A stretch of 64,000 nt of DNA from CAZRRV01 sp964602735 (GTDB lineage: Bacteria > Bacillota > Clostridia > Oscillospirales > Acutalibacteraceae): assembly GCA_964602735.1 (NCBI GenBank), contig CAZRRV010000002.1, positions 1 to 64,000 on the forward strand, read 5' to 3'. Below are positions 33,487 through 42,940 of this stretch, one piece after another. The stretch's first letter is position 1, and each line of letters opens with the position of its first letter. The notes beneath the pieces were generated by a model, which searched no databases, was not told where the DNA came from, and was given only the letters and a program-made list of their open reading frames with translations. Both the position numbers and the translations under genes were made by a program.

Positions 33487-34724
33487 AATCTTTCAACCGA
33501 CACCTTTCTCTCATATTCGTCGATTTCCGACATATAATCGGGATTTACCCCTTCGCGGTTCAGAAACTCCTCCCACACCGGGTAAAACGGGGCACAATTC
33601 AGCTTTTCGCGCAACGCCATGAGATGTGTAAAATCGCCCGAGTCCTGCAATCTTCTCATCTCGGGGTACGGAGTCAACAGCGCCTGCAGCATTGCCTTGC
33701 GGACGCTCAACTGCCCCGTTACCCACGCCGCGACGCGATTGACGGAAGCGTCAAAATAATCGGTCGCGAGAAAAACGCGGTCGAGCGCGTCGCAGGCAAC
33801 CACTTCGCCGAGAATCGAGCGGGTTTCATCGTCGAAGAGAACGACATGATCACTGTCCCACCGGACGGGACGCGTGATGTGAAGCGCAATTTTATCGTTG
33901 AAAAGCAACATTGCCGAAATCTTATCGGCTACCGATTCGGTAGGGTGATAATGCCCGTTATCCATGAGCGGGGTGATGCCCCGCGAATTTACATAATTTA
34001 AGCAAAATTCGGCGCTGCCAACGGTACATGATTCAAGTCCTATACCGAAAACTTTCGATTCGAGGCAGATATAAACCTTGGTTTTGTCGCGCGGAACGGA
34101 AACAATTTCATCAAGGGAATCCGCGAAACGCTTACGCGGGCCGAATCTGTCTCCCGGTATATCTTTGAACCCGTCGGGAATCCAAATATTCATCAGACAG
34201 GGCATACCCGTTTCTTCCGCGAAATACGATGATATTTCAACGCACCGTTTGCCGTGTTCAATCCAAAAGCGGCGCACCGTTTCATCGGGTGAAGAAAGCG
34301 TGAGATTGTCTTTAACCATCGAATGTGAGAAAAAAGTGGGATTAAAATCAACGCCGATTCCGCGGGCGTTCGCGTAATCAACCCATTTCTTAAAATGGCG
34401 GGGAGATATTTTATCGCGATCGGCCCTGTCGCCGTCGCCGAAAATCGCGTAACTCGCATGCAGATTGAGCTTTTTCCGACCCGGCACCAGTTTTAACACC
34501 TCGTCGAAATCCGCCATCAATTCATCGGGGGTTCTCGCTTTTCCGGGGTAATTGCCGGTGGTCTGTATCCCGCCCGACAGCGCTCCGCCCCCGTCGAACC
34601 CCTCAACGTCGTCGCCCTGCCAGCAGTGGATCGAGACGGGGGTTTCGGAGCATTTTTTCATCGCCGCGTCAACATCTACGCCCAGATTTCCGTAGAAATC
34701 GCGTGCTTCGTCAAATCCGCTCAT
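33483..34724 (-). CDS. rhaA: L-rhamnose isomerase
   Basis: RhaA isomerises L-rhamnose to L-rhamnulose using Mn2+ or similar metals in a TIM barrel. The 413-residue length is normal. Characteristic stretches include SIHCWQGDDVEGFDG near 31-45, GIQTTGNYPGKARTPDELMADFDEVLKLVPG, KLNLHASYAIF, DFNPTFFSHSMVKD, CLMNIWIPDGFKDIPGDRFGPRKRFADSLDEI, LESKVFGIGLESCTVGS, MDNGHYHPTESVADKISAML and HITRPVRWDSDHVV. The middle position between rhaB and rhaD supports the assignment. Confidence 0.97.
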   Translation of the reverse strand: MSGFDEARDFYGNLGVDVDAAMKKCSETPVSIHCWQGDDVEGFDGGGALSGGIQTTGNYPGKARTPDELMADFDEVLKLVPGRKKLNLHASYAIFGDGDRADRDKISPRHFKKWVDYANARGIGVDFNPTFFSHSMVKDNLTLSSPDETVRRFWIEHGKRCVEISSYFAEETGMPCLMNIWIPDGFKDIPGDRFGPRKRFADSLDEIVSVPRDKTKVYICLESKVFGIGLESCTVGSAEFCLNYVNSRGITPLMDNGHYHPTESVADKISAMLLFNDKIALHITRPVRWDSDHVVLFDDETRSILGEVVACDALDRVFLATDYFDASVNRVAAWVTGQLSVRKAMLQALLTPYPEMRRLQDSGDFTHLMALREKLNCAPFYPVWEEFLNREGVNPDYMSEIDEYERKVSVERL

Positions 34725-34745
34725 TTACATACATCATCCTTTGTT

Positions 34746-36128
34746 TTACGGGTTGAAAACCCGCGTATTAAACGACGCCGCGATAATGCGCCTCATTTTC
34801 GCGAGGGTAAGGGATTTATCGCGCGCCATAGCCTGCACGGCGATATTCCCGAGCGCCGTAGCCTCCACGGGCCCGGCGGTTACCGGCAACCCCGTATATT
34901 CCGCGGTAAGTTTATCCAGATATTCGTCAACGCTCCCGCCGCCGACAATGTTTATACCGGCAGGTACAATCCCCGTTACCGAGGCGATATTTTCAACCGT
35001 AACCCGGTACGAATCGGCAAGGGAACGGTAAACGCTGTTCAAAGTGTGACCGAGAGATTTATTCCCGCCGCCGCAAAGCGCCTGTACGGCCGAAAGCATA
35101 TCGTCGGGGGCAAGCAGCGACGGATCGTTTACATCGATTTCGGAAAAGTCTTCTCCGCTCTCTTCCGCCATATACATAAGCTCATCATAACTGTACCGTT
35201 TATTCAGGCTTTTGCGTATTCCCTGGAACATCCACATTCCCGTGCAGTTTTTAAGGAAACGAAAGGTGCCGCCGTATCCTCCTTCGTTGGTGAAGCCGGC
35301 GTCTCGCGCGGACGGGCCCGTAACGGGGGAGAGAAGTTCGCTGCCTATCAGGCTCCAGGTTCCAGATGAAATATATACGCCGTTTTTCTTCGGCAGGGGG
35401 CACGCGGCGACCGCCGACGCGGTATCGTGGCTCGCGGCAAGTACAACTTCGCAGTCGAATCCGACTTCGCGCGCCACTTCGGGTTTCAGCGGGCCGGCAT
35501 CGGTTCCCGGCTTTGACAGCGGAAGAAAAATTTTTTGCGGATAGCCGAGCGCGCCGATTATGTCGCTGTCGTATTCGCCGGTCGCAACCGAGACGAGCGA
35601 ACCAGTCGTGGCGTCGGTGTATTCGCAGAATATGTTACCCGTAAGGCGGTACACGATATAGTCGGGAATCGAAAGGAATGTTTCGGCCGAAGACAGCAGG
35701 CCCGACTTTTTATCGCACATAAGCCGGTATACCGAATTAAACGTCAGGCGCTGAATCCCGGTATGCGCGTAAAGTTCGTTGAACGGAACGGTTTTTTCAA
35801 CCTCGTCGACAACCCCGAGCGTATGGTTATCGCGGTAACAGTGGGGGTCGCAAAGCTTTTCGCCGTCGCTCCCGAGCAGAACATAATCGACACCCCATGT
35901 ATCGATCGCGACACTTTCCGGCGCAAAACCCAGCCGTTTACATTCCGCAAGCCCCGCCGTAACCTCGCGGCAAAGTCTGTCGATATCCCAGAACAGTTCG
36001 CCGTCTTTTTCGTAGAATCCGTTCTCAAATCGATAAATTTCTTTTGTCGTAAGTTCTCCGCCGTTCAAAAAGCCGAGTATATGGCGCCCCGACGAGGCGC
36101 CTATATCGACCGCCAAAAAAGTTTTCAC
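34746..36128 (-). CDS. rhaB: rhamnulokinase
   Basis: RhaB phosphorylates L-rhamnulose at C1 with ATP. The 460-residue protein is a FGGY-family kinase: the first ASKHA phosphate motif FLAVDIGASSGRHILGF, IDTWGVDYVLLGSDGE, YRLTGNIFCEYTDATTGSLV, ASHDTASAVAACPL, SSGTWSLIGSE and IVGGGSVDEYLDKLTAEYTGLPVTAGPVEATALGNIAVQAMA. It is the promoter-proximal gene of rhaBAD, 21 bp before rhaA. No rhaR/rhaS regulator gene is adjacent. Confidence 0.96.
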   Translation of the reverse strand: MKTFLAVDIGASSGRHILGFLNGGELTTKEIYRFENGFYEKDGELFWDIDRLCREVTAGLAECKRLGFAPESVAIDTWGVDYVLLGSDGEKLCDPHCYRDNHTLGVVDEVEKTVPFNELYAHTGIQRLTFNSVYRLMCDKKSGLLSSAETFLSIPDYIVYRLTGNIFCEYTDATTGSLVSVATGEYDSDIIGALGYPQKIFLPLSKPGTDAGPLKPEVAREVGFDCEVVLAASHDTASAVAACPLPKKNGVYISSGTWSLIGSELLSPVTGPSARDAGFTNEGGYGGTFRFLKNCTGMWMFQGIRKSLNKRYSYDELMYMAEESGEDFSEIDVNDPSLLAPDDMLSAVQALCGGGNKSLGHTLNSVYRSLADSYRVTVENIASVTGIVPAGINIVGGGSVDEYLDKLTAEYTGLPVTAGPVEATALGNIAVQAMARDKSLTLAKMRRIIAASFNTRVFNP

Positions 36129-36181
36129 CCTGATTCGCGCCTCTTTTCCGCGCCGTGTATCGGCAGATTTTTACGGGGATC

Positions 36182-36210
36182 ATTATAGCAGACAAAATAT
36201 GTCGCCGCAA
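36182..36210 (-). promoter_or_regulatory. Promoter of rhaBAD
   Basis: On the minus strand TTGCGG (36210-36205) and TATAAT (36187-36182) are spaced 17 bp, 54 bp before the rhaB start. I see no clear operator or CRE site next to it. Confidence 0.6.
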
Positions 36211-36289
36211 CAAAAACATTCGCCAGGGGTTCCGGCGGCACGCGGGGGTCGCGTCGAAGCGGGCGGCGCGCGGAATGTTCTAAGCATCG

Positions 36290-36339
36290 CCGGATTTTTC
36301 GGATAATACGAAAAACCGGGGGCGCCGCCGTGTGCGGCG
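36290..36339 (-). terminator. Tandem hairpins after mreB, probable terminator
   Basis: Immediately after the mreB stop, the minus strand folds CGCCG-caca-CGGCG (36339-36326), then a second stem CCGGTTTTTCG / CGAAAAATCCGG (36319-36290, one bulge). The TTTTT between them supports termination for the first hairpin. Confidence 0.45.
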
Positions 36340-36340
36340 T

Positions 36341-37360
36341 TTATTCAACCATAAGTTCCTGGATTGAACGGAACTGGTAGTCGCCGTTTTTCAACAGATG
36401 CGGCCTTTTCAAGGCTATAAGCTCCCCGCGCACAACATCGTGGCTCGGATCTTCGGTTACGATTACGGGTACGCCGAGCGCTTCGCCTATGTGTTTGTCA
36501 AGTCCGAAAAGTTGCGCCCCGCCGCCGGTAAGCAGTATGCCGCGATCCATAATATCGGCGACAAGATCGGGCTTTGTGGTTTCAATAACATTATGAATTG
36601 CTTTGCATATATCTTCGATACTGCCGTTTATCGCTTCGCGGACCTGCTCGGAGGTGATCTCGAACACCGCCGGGATGCCGGTTACGGCGTCGCGCCCTTT
36701 CGCGCTCATCGTCAGGTCGACCGGCCGCTCCGTGGCGCAGCCTATTTCCTCCTTAATGCGCGAGGCGGTCTGCTGCCCTATAAGTATATTGTATTCCCGG
36801 CGAACATATTTTATTATATCGTCGTCAAAACTTAACGACGCCGTGTGAGTCCCCCCGCACTGTACTATGCCGCCCATCGATATCGCGGCGATGTCGGTAA
36901 CGCCGGCTCCGATATCGACAACCATGTTTCCGTCGGGTTTCGTGAAATCGATTCCCAAAGCGAGCGCGGCGGCAATCGGCGATTCGATTGCGCAAACATC
37001 GCGCCCGCCGGCATATCCCGCAACATCCGCGACGCTGCGGTGCTGTACCGGTGTGACGCCTATGGGTACCGAAATCATAACCCGCGGTTTGATAATCCTT
37101 TTGCCGAATGCCCGCTGCATATATTCGCGGAGCATCTGTTCCGCTATATCATAATCGGCTATAACTCCGTTTTCAATGGGGAATACGGTTGTTACGCTTT
37201 CGGGTGTCCGTCCCACCATCGACATCGCGCGGTCGCCGTAGCATATCGGCTCCCAGGTGTCGGTTTCTACCGCCGCGACACTCGGCTGTTCCAACAGTAT
37301 TTTCCCTTTTGCGAACAGTGTCGTTTTCGATGTTCCGAAATCTATTCCTATATCCGCCAA
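36341..37360 (-). CDS. MreB/Mbl-family rod shape-determining actin homologue
   Basis: The 339-residue protein is a bacterial actin that polymerises under the membrane and guides the elongation machinery. ASKHA signatures: DIGIDFGTSKTTLF (phosphate 1), MVVDIGAGVTDIAAISMGGIV (phosphate 2), SPIAAALALGIDF, and GILLTGGGAQLFGLDKHIGEALGVPV (adenosine). The frame extends to a TTG at 37414 inside comF. TTG at 37360, just before ADIGIDFGT, is chosen because family members begin there, but its Shine-Dalgarno is weak, so the start is uncertain. Paralogue identity (MreB versus Mbl) cannot be decided. mreCD are not next to it. Confidence 0.88.
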   Translation of the reverse strand: MADIGIDFGTSKTTLFAKGKILLEQPSVAAVETDTWEPICYGDRAMSMVGRTPESVTTVFPIENGVIADYDIAEQMLREYMQRAFGKRIIKPRVMISVPIGVTPVQHRSVADVAGYAGGRDVCAIESPIAAALALGIDFTKPDGNMVVDIGAGVTDIAAISMGGIVQCGGTHTASLSFDDDIIKYVRREYNILIGQQTASRIKEEIGCATERPVDLTMSAKGRDAVTGIPAVFEITSEQVREAINGSIEDICKAIHNVIETTKPDLVADIMDRGILLTGGGAQLFGLDKHIGEALGVPVIVTEDPSHDVVRGELIALKRPHLLKNGDYQFRSIQELMVE

Positions 37361-37377
37361 AATATCACTCTTTTCAT

Positions 37378-38076
37378 TCAGCCGCGCCGCTCCGTAAGTA
37401 ATGCGGCGGTGCAATAAACTTCTTTGGCTCCGTGAATAAGCAGTTGCCGCGCACAGGCGTTCAATGTGGCCGCAGTGGTACGAATATCGTCAACCAGCAG
37501 AACCGTTTTGCCGGTAATGTCTTTTTTACAACCGTATATGTCTTTCACGTTGCCGATGCGTTCGAGGTAATTTAACGTGTGCTGGGAGGGAGCGGCCGCG
37601 TCGGATTTGAACAGAATCCGTTCGCGGTATTCTATGTTCAGTTCATCCGCCACAACTTTCGCGAGCTCGCTCGCGTGATTGTATTCCGCACCGCGTCTGC
37701 GCCGCCGGCTCATCGGCACCGCGGTAACAAAATCGGGTTTTACATCCGGGAACAGCGCGGCGAAACGCCGTGCCATCTCGGTGCCGAAGAACCGGGCGTT
37801 TTCTCTGGCTCCGTTCATTTTAAGCGCGTAAACGCCGGCTTTTGCAGGCCCTTCATTGTAAAACGGCACCGCAATTCCCGAAAATATAGCCGGGATACGC
37901 GCACATTCGCATTTTTCGAGAGTCTGGCCGCATTTTTTGCAACAGTTCAGCGGTATAACCGGCAAATTCGAGCGGCAGTTTTCGCAAATCAGATCCCGGT
38001 TTGCGACGAGGTCGCCGCAACAGCAGCATCGGGGCGGGAAAAATATACCGGAGAGAAACGAAAGCCTGCTTTTCAT
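37378..38076 (-). CDS. comF: ComF-family amidophosphoribosyltransferase-like protein
   Basis: ComF is a competence-associated protein with a phosphoribosyltransferase (PRT) fold. The 232-residue protein has an N-terminal zinc region rich in cysteines (PPRCCCCGDLV, CENCRSNLP, CCKKCGQTLEKCEC), then the PRT domain with FVTAVPMSRRRRRGAEYNHASELAKVV, and the PRPP-binding loop VLLVDDIRTTAATLNACARQL. The frame continues upstream, but ATG 38076 has GGGGTG and starts at MKSRLSFLSGIFFPPRC as in relatives. It lies between recD2 and mreB, an arrangement seen in other Clostridia. Confidence 0.92.
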   Translation of the reverse strand: MKSRLSFLSGIFFPPRCCCCGDLVANRDLICENCRSNLPVIPLNCCKKCGQTLEKCECARIPAIFSGIAVPFYNEGPAKAGVYALKMNGARENARFFGTEMARRFAALFPDVKPDFVTAVPMSRRRRRGAEYNHASELAKVVADELNIEYRERILFKSDAAAPSQHTLNYLERIGNVKDIYGCKKDITGKTVLLVDDIRTTAATLNACARQLLIHGAKEVYCTAALLTERRG

Positions 38077-38367
38077 AACACCCCGCCCGTTTAATTGAAA
38101 TTTACGCGAACCGGCCGAATATCGCGCCGGATCAATTTTGCGTATTCCGAAGCGCTTTTCGTAATTTTGATTATGATGTTGCGTATTGCCCGGCAAAGGG
38201 AATTGATTGCGCGCATACACAGGCTCGGGGTAAAATATTGCACGCCCGCGTTTCGCTTTGAGGGTTCAATTCACCGTGTAACGGGCGGCTGCGGTTTTCG
38301 CCGCGGGGTGATTACAAGAGGATCGTCATGCATTCGCCGTCCGCGAATTTGTCGGCGCAATATCCGA

Positions 38368-40557
38368 TTAAATCAGGTACCGCAGCGCCGTATATCTCGC
38401 GTTTTTACGGTCGTTTTTTATCATTTCCGCCATTATTTCTTCACTGCCCACAATAATCGCGCATTCTTTCGCCCGCGTTACCGCGGTATACAGAAGATTG
38501 CGGTATCGAAGTTTGGCGGGAGTTTTGCACAACGGTATTATAACGGCCGGAAATTCACATCCCTGGCTTTTATGAACCGTTATGGCGTAAGCGGGTTCAA
38601 GCCTGGTTATTTCATCATCTTCGTAAAGGGCGATTTTATCGGGAAAACGGACGGTTACCCTCCCGTTCGGCAGATCGATCCCGCATAAAATGCCGAGTTC
38701 TCCGTTGTATACCCCGTTGCCGCGTTCGCCGTCGTCATTCTCCCAGGCGATATTGTAATCGTTCTTCATCATCATAACTTTGTCGCCCAAGCGTAAAATA
38801 CAGCCGTTCGCCTTTATGCTCGGGCGCGAAACATCGCCGTTAACCGCAGCCTGAACGGAGCCGTTCAGTTCCGCCGTGCCGTAGCCGGTTATCCGCGACG
38901 GGCATAAAATCTGAATATCGTTTTGCGGCAAATAATTATATGTCTGAGGAAGACGCCTGCAATAAAGATCTGTAACCAGCGGCACAACATCGTCGGGGTC
39001 GGCGGGTATAAAGAAAAAATCTCCGTTTTTTTCTTTGCAGACGGGCATTTCGCCCTCTATAATCCGGCGCGCGTTGGTAACAATCAGGCTTTGCTGCGCT
39101 TGGCGGAAAATTTCCGTTAATTGAACCGCGGGGAATTTATCGCAGGCGAGCAGGTCGGCTAAAACATTTCCGGCCGAAACACCGGGCAGCTGGTCTTTAT
39201 CGCCTGTCATAATCAGCTTGCCGTACAGCGGAATAGCTTTAAGCAGCGCCGCGAAAAGTTTGACATCCACCATCGACATTTCGTCGATTATAAGTACATC
39301 GCAGTCGAGCGGGCGGGTTTCGTTCCTCCCGTAATAAGGTTCCCCGTCGTCGCCGGTTAAGCTTACCTCGAGCAGGCGGTGAATGGTTTGCGCGCTTTTT
39401 CCGCAAAGATCCTGCATCCTTTTCGCGGCTCGGCCGGTCGGCGCTGCAAGCTGAACCGACAGTCCGCGGTTTTCCAGTATCCTTATAATGGCGTTTACGG
39501 TTGTGGTTTTGCCGGTACCCGGCCCGCCCGTAAGTATAAATATGCCGTTCGCGGCCGCGAGCTTTATTGCCTCTTTTTGGCGGGGGGCGTACGTTATGTT
39601 CTGTTCGTCTTCGATTATTTTTATTTCCGCGTCAATCGAATCCGCGGGTTCCGGCGGAGTGCGCAAAAAAAGCGCCAGCCGTTCCGCTATCATCCGTTCG
39701 CATTCGTAATATTCGGAAAGCGCGTATGATTCTCCGCCGGCGCTTACGGTTTTTACGACTGTTTTTTCCGATATCAGCAACCGCACCGCGTCGTCGACCG
39801 TATCGTGACCCGTGTTAAGAAGTTTTTCCGCCGTTTGATAAAGTTTTTCCGCCGGCAGGCAGGTGTGCCCGTTCGCGAGATTATGCCGCAGAATGTATTC
39901 AATTCCGCTTTTGGCGCGTTCTGTGTGCGGAACGCCGTCACTGATTTTTTCCGCTATAAGGTCGACTTTTTCGAAAGGCATGCCTATATCGCCCGAGCAC
40001 AGCAGATAAGGATTCGCTTTCAGCTTTTCGGCGGCGTTTTCGCCGAGCGCCGAATAGACCTTAAACCCGGTCGCCGAATCGATCCCGAAAGCGGCGAGAT
40101 ACAGCAATACTCCGCTGACCGATTTTTTTTTCGTAAATTCATTGTGAAATGCCGCGGCTTTTTCGGCCGTAATGCTCTTGATTTCGCACAGCCGACCGGG
40201 TTCGTTCTCTATTATATGAAGAGTTTCCGCCCCGAACCGCCGTACAAGCTTGCGGGCGGTGGCGGGACCTATGCCCTTAACTGCGCCTCCCGCAAGGTAC
40301 CTTTCGATGGCGACGGCGGTCTGCGGCTCCGTCTTTACGTGGTTTTCAACTCTAAGCTGCCTTCCGTATTTTGCGTGCTCCGTATATTTTCCCGTAAACG
40401 CAACGCTCTCGCCCGGTTCGATATCCGCCATTTCTCCGATGGCGGAAATCCGTCGGCCGTCGGATTGAATCAAAGCGACAGTAAACCCGTTTGCCTCGTT
40501 TTTATATGTTATTTTTTCAACGATTCCGCATACTGTCTCAAGCCCGGCTTTTTCCAC
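38368..40557 (-). CDS. recD2: RecD2-type ATP-dependent DNA helicase
   Basis: RecD2 is a 5'-3' superfamily 1B helicase acting in DNA repair without RecBC. The 729-residue protein has an N-terminal OB-like region (VCGIVEKITYKNEANGFTVALI), helix-hairpin-helix segments (GAVKGIGPATARKLVRRFG), Walker A FILTGGPGTGKTTTVNAII near 345, Walker B VLIIDEMSMVDVKLF, GDKDQLPGVSAGNVLAD (motif III), and the C-terminal UvrD-like AYAITVHKSQGCEFPAVIIP and LLYTAVTRAKECAIIVGS. The start is GTG with AAGGCGG 8 nt upstream. ybbR is 39 bp upstream; 290 bp without a gene separate it from comF. Confidence 0.95.
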   Translation of the reverse strand: MEKAGLETVCGIVEKITYKNEANGFTVALIQSDGRRISAIGEMADIEPGESVAFTGKYTEHAKYGRQLRVENHVKTEPQTAVAIERYLAGGAVKGIGPATARKLVRRFGAETLHIIENEPGRLCEIKSITAEKAAAFHNEFTKKKSVSGVLLYLAAFGIDSATGFKVYSALGENAAEKLKANPYLLCSGDIGMPFEKVDLIAEKISDGVPHTERAKSGIEYILRHNLANGHTCLPAEKLYQTAEKLLNTGHDTVDDAVRLLISEKTVVKTVSAGGESYALSEYYECERMIAERLALFLRTPPEPADSIDAEIKIIEDEQNITYAPRQKEAIKLAAANGIFILTGGPGTGKTTTVNAIIRILENRGLSVQLAAPTGRAAKRMQDLCGKSAQTIHRLLEVSLTGDDGEPYYGRNETRPLDCDVLIIDEMSMVDVKLFAALLKAIPLYGKLIMTGDKDQLPGVSAGNVLADLLACDKFPAVQLTEIFRQAQQSLIVTNARRIIEGEMPVCKEKNGDFFFIPADPDDVVPLVTDLYCRRLPQTYNYLPQNDIQILCPSRITGYGTAELNGSVQAAVNGDVSRPSIKANGCILRLGDKVMMMKNDYNIAWENDDGERGNGVYNGELGILCGIDLPNGRVTVRFPDKIALYEDDEITRLEPAYAITVHKSQGCEFPAVIIPLCKTPAKLRYRNLLYTAVTRAKECAIIVGSEEIMAEMIKNDRKNARYTALRYLI

Positions 40558-40596
40558 CGTTTTACCGCCTTTTCAGGAATTTTCCGAACGCGCCGG

Positions 40597-41868
40597 TTAT
40601 TGCAGTACGATAACGGTGGTGTATGTTCCCACCTGCCAGATCTGATTTGATGACGCGGCTTTTATCGTTACCGTTACCGTGTATTGCCCCGCGGACTTGC
40701 CGGATAAATCAACCTCGGCGTACAGCTGACCGTTTGTAAGCCTCCTCACCACGGCGGAAGACCCCATGATTTTAACATTGCGGATACTGCCCATACTTGC
40801 CACTTTTACGCCTTTTTCGAGCGAGAGAGCGCGGCATTCCGACACCGTGAAAACACGCATACGGTATCCGGCGAGATTTATTTTTACGGTAACGGTTTCA
40901 ATATTGCTGTTCACCGATTTGATGCCGTTGGGAAGAGCCGGAGCGACAGTGAAGGATGTTTTTTCCGTTGATATATCGAAGAAATCGATTGGCACAAGTT
41001 TAATATCGGTAAGCTGGTCTACCGTTTCCGGCGGGCCTTTTATCTCTATTTCATTTTCGCTTAGGGTATACGGCAGGGGTTTTCCGCCGAACCCTGCCGG
41101 CATATTGTTGAATACGGGGGTGATTTTAACCCATTTCTGCCTGTATATGGGAACCGAAATTTTAACTTTTTTTGTTTCGAGAGTGAACAGTTTATCGTCG
41201 ATCTTGTTGCCGTCCGCATCGACTAACACAATATCGGCATCGTAACTTGCCGTTTCGGAAAGTGTTTCGTTTACATCCGCGACTGCCTGTACGGCGGCGA
41301 TTTTTTCGATATAGCTTGCGGGGCCGCGCACGGTAAGCGTGGCGTCTTCGCTGTTGGTAACAACCGGAGTGTCTACGATAAGCCCTTCAACGGCGGCGGC
41401 TCCGTTTGCGATAGCCTGAACCGCGAATTCTGTTTCGTTGATATAGTCGAAAGTAAGCGACATTTTATTCGGTATAACCGATATTATATTGTACTCGGAT
41501 TTGCCGCCGACTTTGTTCGCGACAAGCGGAATTTCGTAGGTGCCGGCGGCGTTTACCTCCGACAGGTTCGCGGAAACCGAGAGATCGTTGGCGCTTAAAC
41601 CGCTTACGATATAAGTGGGGCCCGAAACCAGAACGCTTACCGTGGTATCGGTGTCGCCTATGACATCGAGTCCCAGCTCTTCCACCATTGTATTGCTCGT
41701 GACGATCGAAACGGCTATGCCGGAGAGGGTAACGTCCCGCTGCGGATTTTGGCTCAGCGTTATAACCAGCCAGAACACCACCGCGAAGACTATCGAAAAC
41801 GGAACGGTAAATTTACGGTTTTTGAACAGCCTGTTCAAAAAGCCTTTTTGTATCGGCTTTGCGCTCAA
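40597..41868 (-). CDS. ybbR: YbbR-domain protein (CdaR, regulator of diadenylate cyclase)
   Basis: CdaR-type proteins are membrane-anchored outside the cell and modulate the diadenylate cyclase CdaA. The 423-residue protein has a short basic N terminus, one membrane helix (TVPFSIVFAVVFWLVITLS, about 21-39), and four YbbR-like beta-rich repeats across residues 45-400 (for example VLVSGPTYIVSGLSANDLSVSANLSEVNAAGTYEIPL, LTVRGPASYIEKIAAVQAVADV). The start is TTG, with GGAGGGG 6 nt upstream. It directly follows cdaA by 56 bp; glmM, usually third in this operon, is absent. Confidence 0.92.
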   Translation of the reverse strand: MSAKPIQKGFLNRLFKNRKFTVPFSIVFAVVFWLVITLSQNPQRDVTLSGIAVSIVTSNTMVEELGLDVIGDTDTTVSVLVSGPTYIVSGLSANDLSVSANLSEVNAAGTYEIPLVANKVGGKSEYNIISVIPNKMSLTFDYINETEFAVQAIANGAAAVEGLIVDTPVVTNSEDATLTVRGPASYIEKIAAVQAVADVNETLSETASYDADIVLVDADGNKIDDKLFTLETKKVKISVPIYRQKWVKITPVFNNMPAGFGGKPLPYTLSENEIEIKGPPETVDQLTDIKLVPIDFFDISTEKTSFTVAPALPNGIKSVNSNIETVTVKINLAGYRMRVFTVSECRALSLEKGVKVASMGSIRNVKIMGSSAVVRRLTNGQLYAEVDLSGKSAGQYTVTVTIKAASSNQIWQVGTYTTVIVLQ

Positions 41869-41924
41869 ATTTTACCCCTCCGTTCATTTATTTCATTTAT
41901 TATGTGTGTCGCGCCGGCGCGGTT

Positions 41925-42830
41925 TTACTCCTCTTTCGGCTTCCTCTTTTCGCGTAAACGCGTGATGAATCCTCTGAATTTAGAGATGATCCCGGTGTTT
42001 TTGGTCTCTTCCTGTTCGTACAGCAGCGCTTTAAGCGCTCCGCGCAGGGTCGTTCCGTTGAAGTCGCGCGTAAGCGTGCCGCCTTCCGCGATCGAAATGG
42101 TGCCCGTTTCTTCGCTTACAACCAAAACCACGGCGTCGCTGTTTTCGCTCATCCCTACCGCCGCGCGGTGCCGCGTGCCCAGCTGTTCGCTTAAATCTTC
42201 GCGCGCCGTAAGAGGCAGAATGCAACCGGCCGCGTAAATGCGGTTGCCGCGTATAATCATCGCCCCGTCGTGCAGCGGAGAATTCGGGAAGAATATATTC
42301 CCTATCAGCGGAGTCGCCACTTCCGCGTTTACAACGGTTCCGGTATCGATAATTTCTCCGAGCGGCGTATTTCGCTCGAAAACTATAAGCGCGCCTATTT
42401 TGCGCTCCTGCATATTTACGGCGGCGGCGCTTACCCGGTTGATGCACTCGTCGATCTCCTCGGCGTTGCTGCCGGAACGGTCAAACAAACCGAGGTTGCT
42501 CCGACCCATCCGTTCGAGGGCGCGGCGCAGTTCGGGCTGGAAAATAATCGCTATGGCGATAATGGCGTAATCGAAGATTTTGGCCATAAGCCATTTAACG
42601 CTTACCATGTTCCACCAGGTGGCTATCACCCAGAAGAAAGCCAGAATTATAATGCCTTTAATAAGGGGTTTCGCGCGGGTCTCACGGAAAAATTCCAAAG
42701 CTTTATATACAACGAAGGCGAGAATCGCAATGTCTAAAATATCGGCGAAACGGATGCCGGCAAACGCGGAAAATATCACGCTGAAAAACACCGAGATCCG
42801 CTCGCCGAGAGTTTGGAAAAACGCCGCCAT
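41925..42830 (-). CDS. cdaA: diadenylate cyclase CdaA
   Basis: CdaA makes the second messenger c-di-AMP from two ATP, controlling potassium and osmolyte homeostasis and cell-wall integrity. The 301-residue protein has hydrophobic segments in the first 95 residues (ILDIAILAFVVYKALEFF, LIKGIIILAFFWVIATWW, IFDYAIIAIAIIF), the transition FQPELRRALERMGR, and the DAC domain with the catalytic DGA (FFPNSPLHDGAMIIRGNRI) and RHR (EQLGTRHRAAVGMSE). The open frame extends 14 codons upstream, but ATG 42830 has ACGGAGGCG. The C-terminal tail after the DAC domain is basic. cdaA-ybbR are the first two genes of the minus-strand run. Confidence 0.96.
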   Translation of the reverse strand: MAAFFQTLGERISVFFSVIFSAFAGIRFADILDIAILAFVVYKALEFFRETRAKPLIKGIIILAFFWVIATWWNMVSVKWLMAKIFDYAIIAIAIIFQPELRRALERMGRSNLGLFDRSGSNAEEIDECINRVSAAAVNMQERKIGALIVFERNTPLGEIIDTGTVVNAEVATPLIGNIFFPNSPLHDGAMIIRGNRIYAAGCILPLTAREDLSEQLGTRHRAAVGMSENSDAVVLVVSEETGTISIAEGGTLTRDFNGTTLRGALKALLYEQEETKNTGIISKFRGFITRLREKRKPKEE

Positions 42831-42876
42831 CTTTTCGCCTCCGTTCCGTATACCCGTATCTTTTCCATACACTGTT

Positions 42877-42904
42877 ATTTTATCATATTTTAACGGTAAT
42901 GCAA
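42877..42904 (-). promoter_or_regulatory. Promoter of cdaA-ybbR
   Basis: On the minus strand TTGCAT (42904-42899) and TAAAAT (42882-42877) are spaced 16 bp, 47 bp before the cdaA ATG. Confidence 0.5.
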
Positions 42905-42940
42905 CAAAAACCGTCGATTTTTTTAAGGAAAGTTCATTTT

